Part shown: one piece after another, positions 5,134-6,391 of the stretch
How positions within the stretch are numbered: position 1 is the stretch's first letter
Layout: every line of letters begins with the position of its first letter
NCBI GenBank assembly: GCA_945901145.1
Contig: CAMDJY010000099.1
Span: 1 to 6,391 of the forward strand
DNA from: Legionella genomosp. 1
Lineage (GTDB): Bacteria > Pseudomonadota > Gammaproteobacteria > Legionellales > Legionellaceae
Length of the DNA stretch: 6,391 nucleotides
Direction: 5' to 3'
Translations under genes and position numbers: made by a program
Notes under the pieces: generated by a model
Seen by the model: the letters and a program-made list of their open reading frames with translations, nothing else
Database searches by the model: none
What the model was told of the DNA's origin: nothing

Positions 5134-6391
5134 TCAAAGAGAGCAATGTCGACTTTTTGAAATTGACGTAACTTCTTGATTTTCAGGAGCATAAGCAACA
5201 CGTCTTGAATTGTTTCTCATAACCGCCAACAACCTAAGCCCACGTGGATTATCCAAAGGCTCCGCTGCCAAGTTTTCCAAATAATCTCTAAATTTACGCT
5301 CGCGCTGGTAGTCAATCACTAAAATAAACAGAGGTAAAATAATTTCATTATTACAGTCTGCATTGTTATCGAATTTCATTTTTTTGCTTACTGGGTCAAT
5401 GGTTACAAGATATTTTTGAGATTTCATAATGAAATCTGAGAACCTATAAACATTATTTTTTTTATCAACTATGATCTGAGCATTTAATTTTTCTTTCTCG
5501 GCCTCGGGCAAATTTAAATATTGTTTATAGAATTCTTGAAAATAACCAGTTAACCTAATATCGCAAGCTTGTATAAACTTCATTCCTGTAGGGTCATCAT
5601 CTGCTGGCAGACCTTCTGCATAAATAAAATAAGCCTTGTTTATAAATTCTGCAATAAAATCAATTGTTGACTTTTTTAAGCGAGGCGAAGTATCTTCGGT
5701 GACACTAAGTTTATTAAAAAAGGCAGAATATTTAGAGTTTCTTCTGATTTGCGTTACCTCAGAAGGAATTTTTTGGCCAGGGATATCAGAAAAAAATCTT
5801 TTTTGTTGAGTATTGACATTAAAAAATAATCCATGAACAGACGTAGAAAATTCTTTACTTGCGCTCAGATTAAAAAGTTCAGTCCCGTCTCTAGATAATA
5901 TTAGATCCTGTAATGGAATAGTATGAACTGGCTGAAGCGCTACGGCATCCTCTTCTTTTGTCAAAGTTGGAATAAGCAATTTGTAGGGATTATTAATTGT
6001 TTTATAATCATGCAAACCTTTTGCAAGCTTATAATAACGTGTTTCAGGAATAGTGAATTCATTTTTATCGTTAGTTATCGTTTGATAGAAATGCTCTTGA
6101 TATAAATCTTTAAACAATTCTATGCCGGGGAAACTTTCTCCATTAGCTTTTATAAATTTTTTCGAACAAATCCATGCTGAAATTTTAAACATAACATCAT
6201 CAATTTCTTTCTCTTTAGAAGCAGAAAGTAATAAACGAATTAAATTGAAAAAAGAAGAAGGGGTTTTTTTTTGTTCGCTATAGGTAACCGGCATAGAATA
6301 TAAATAAAATAACCTACTTACATCTGCATAAGCTGTAATATTTTTATTCCACTCTTCTAATTTTCTTTTCCACATAGCCTGATCTTTAGTA
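5134..6391 (-). CDS. Unrecognised AT-rich protein, probably 5'-truncated by the window edge; effector-like
   Basis: The frame is open from the right edge to a TGA at 5136-5134 and gives 418 residues. The first ATG in it (6375) has no proper ribosome binding site (an AGG only two bases away), and open codons T-K-D-Q-A precede it, so the true start is probably outside the window. I recognise no domain. The protein is soluble in character: Lys/Asn/Glu-rich, with one short hydrophobic run (IILPLFILVI, coded near 5330) flanked by charges and too short for a membrane helix. No signal peptide can be judged. Base composition is visibly more AT-rich than in glyA. The C-terminus is polar and Ser/Lys-rich (TSISKSRHCSL) after a weak acidic patch (PENQEV). 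That is loosely compatible with a Dot/Icm type IV secretion signal if this is a Legionellales genome, but this is only inference. It ends 94 bases before the next gene, with no visible terminator. Confidence 0.7.
   Translation of the reverse strand, partial: TKDQAMWKRKLEEWNKNITAYADVSRLFYLYSMPVTYSEQKKTPSSFFNLIRLLLSASKEKEIDDVMFKISAWICSKKFIKANGESFPGIELFKDLYQEHFYQTITNDKNEFTIPETRYYKLAKGLHDYKTINNPYKLLIPTLTKEEDAVALQPVHTIPLQDLILSRDGTELFNLSASKEFSTSVHGLFFNVNTQQKRFFSDIPGQKIPSEVTQIRRNSKYSAFFNKLSVTEDTSPRLKKSTIDFIAEFINKAYFIYAEGLPADDDPTGMKFIQACDIRLTGYFQEFYKQYLNLPEAEKEKLNAQIIVDKKNNVYRFSDFIMKSQKYLVTIDPVSKKMKFDNNADCNNEIILPLFILVIDYQRERKFRDYLENLAAEPLDNPRGLRLLAVMRNNSRRVAYAPENQEVTSISKSRHCSL

Noticed and set aside
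5134..5145. CaaX-type lipidation signal at the end of the unknown protein
   Set aside because: The cysteine is third from the end (CSL); a CaaX box needs it fourth from the end.
6373..6375. ATG as the true start of the unknown protein
   Set aside because: The frame stays open to the window edge, and only an AGG two bases away precedes this ATG, so a start outside the window is more likely. It cannot be fully excluded.

Overview
The window looks like a piece of chromosome from a moderately AT-rich gammaproteobacterium, most likely a member of the Legionellales (Legionella, Coxiella and relatives). The case rests on the classic gammaproteobacterial glyA-nrdR-nusB-pgpA gene order, an AddA/RecB-type helicase-nuclease next to it, and a small secreted Tyr-rich protein that resembles, from memory, uncharacterised Legionella proteins. 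Genus or species cannot be fixed from the sequence alone.

Layout. Positions 1-833 (+) carry the C-terminal 276 residues of a UvrD-superfamily helicase fused to a RecB-like PD-(D/E)XK nuclease; its 5' part lies outside the window. It converges on, and overlaps by 4 bp, a five-gene minus-strand block read from about 4523 down to 830: glyA (serine hydroxymethyltransferase), nrdR (ribonucleotide reductase repressor), nusB (antitermination factor), pgpA (phosphatidylglycerophosphatase A) and a PerM/AI-2E-family membrane protein. Spacings inside the block are +9, +7, -8 and -4 bp, which suggests one transcript with translational coupling. The riboflavin genes often found between nrdR and nusB, and thiL often found between nusB and pgpA, are absent here. 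Upstream, positions 4593-5039 (-) encode a 148-residue secreted protein of unknown function with its own strong sigma-70-type promoter at 5071-5100. From 5134 to the right edge runs a large AT-rich minus-strand reading frame for an unrecognised protein that is probably cut by the window edge.

Non-coding DNA is scarce. Only two gaps matter: 4524-4592 (glyA leader, with two adjacent palindromes) and 5040-5133 (promoter of the secreted-protein gene). No gene-free stretch exceeds 100 bases. I saw no tRNA, rRNA, insertion sequence, CRISPR array or attachment site.

How it fits together: the block is a housekeeping set (one-carbon metabolism, dNTP-pool control, rRNA antitermination, phosphatidylglycerol synthesis and a transporter-like protein) beside a DNA-repair nuclease. 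The two genes on the right look like lineage-specific accessory genes. I did not find a convincing new multi-gene system. The points most worth following up are the 24-bp palindrome in front of glyA, the two uncharacterised right-hand genes, and a terminator-like hairpin inside the helicase-nuclease gene.
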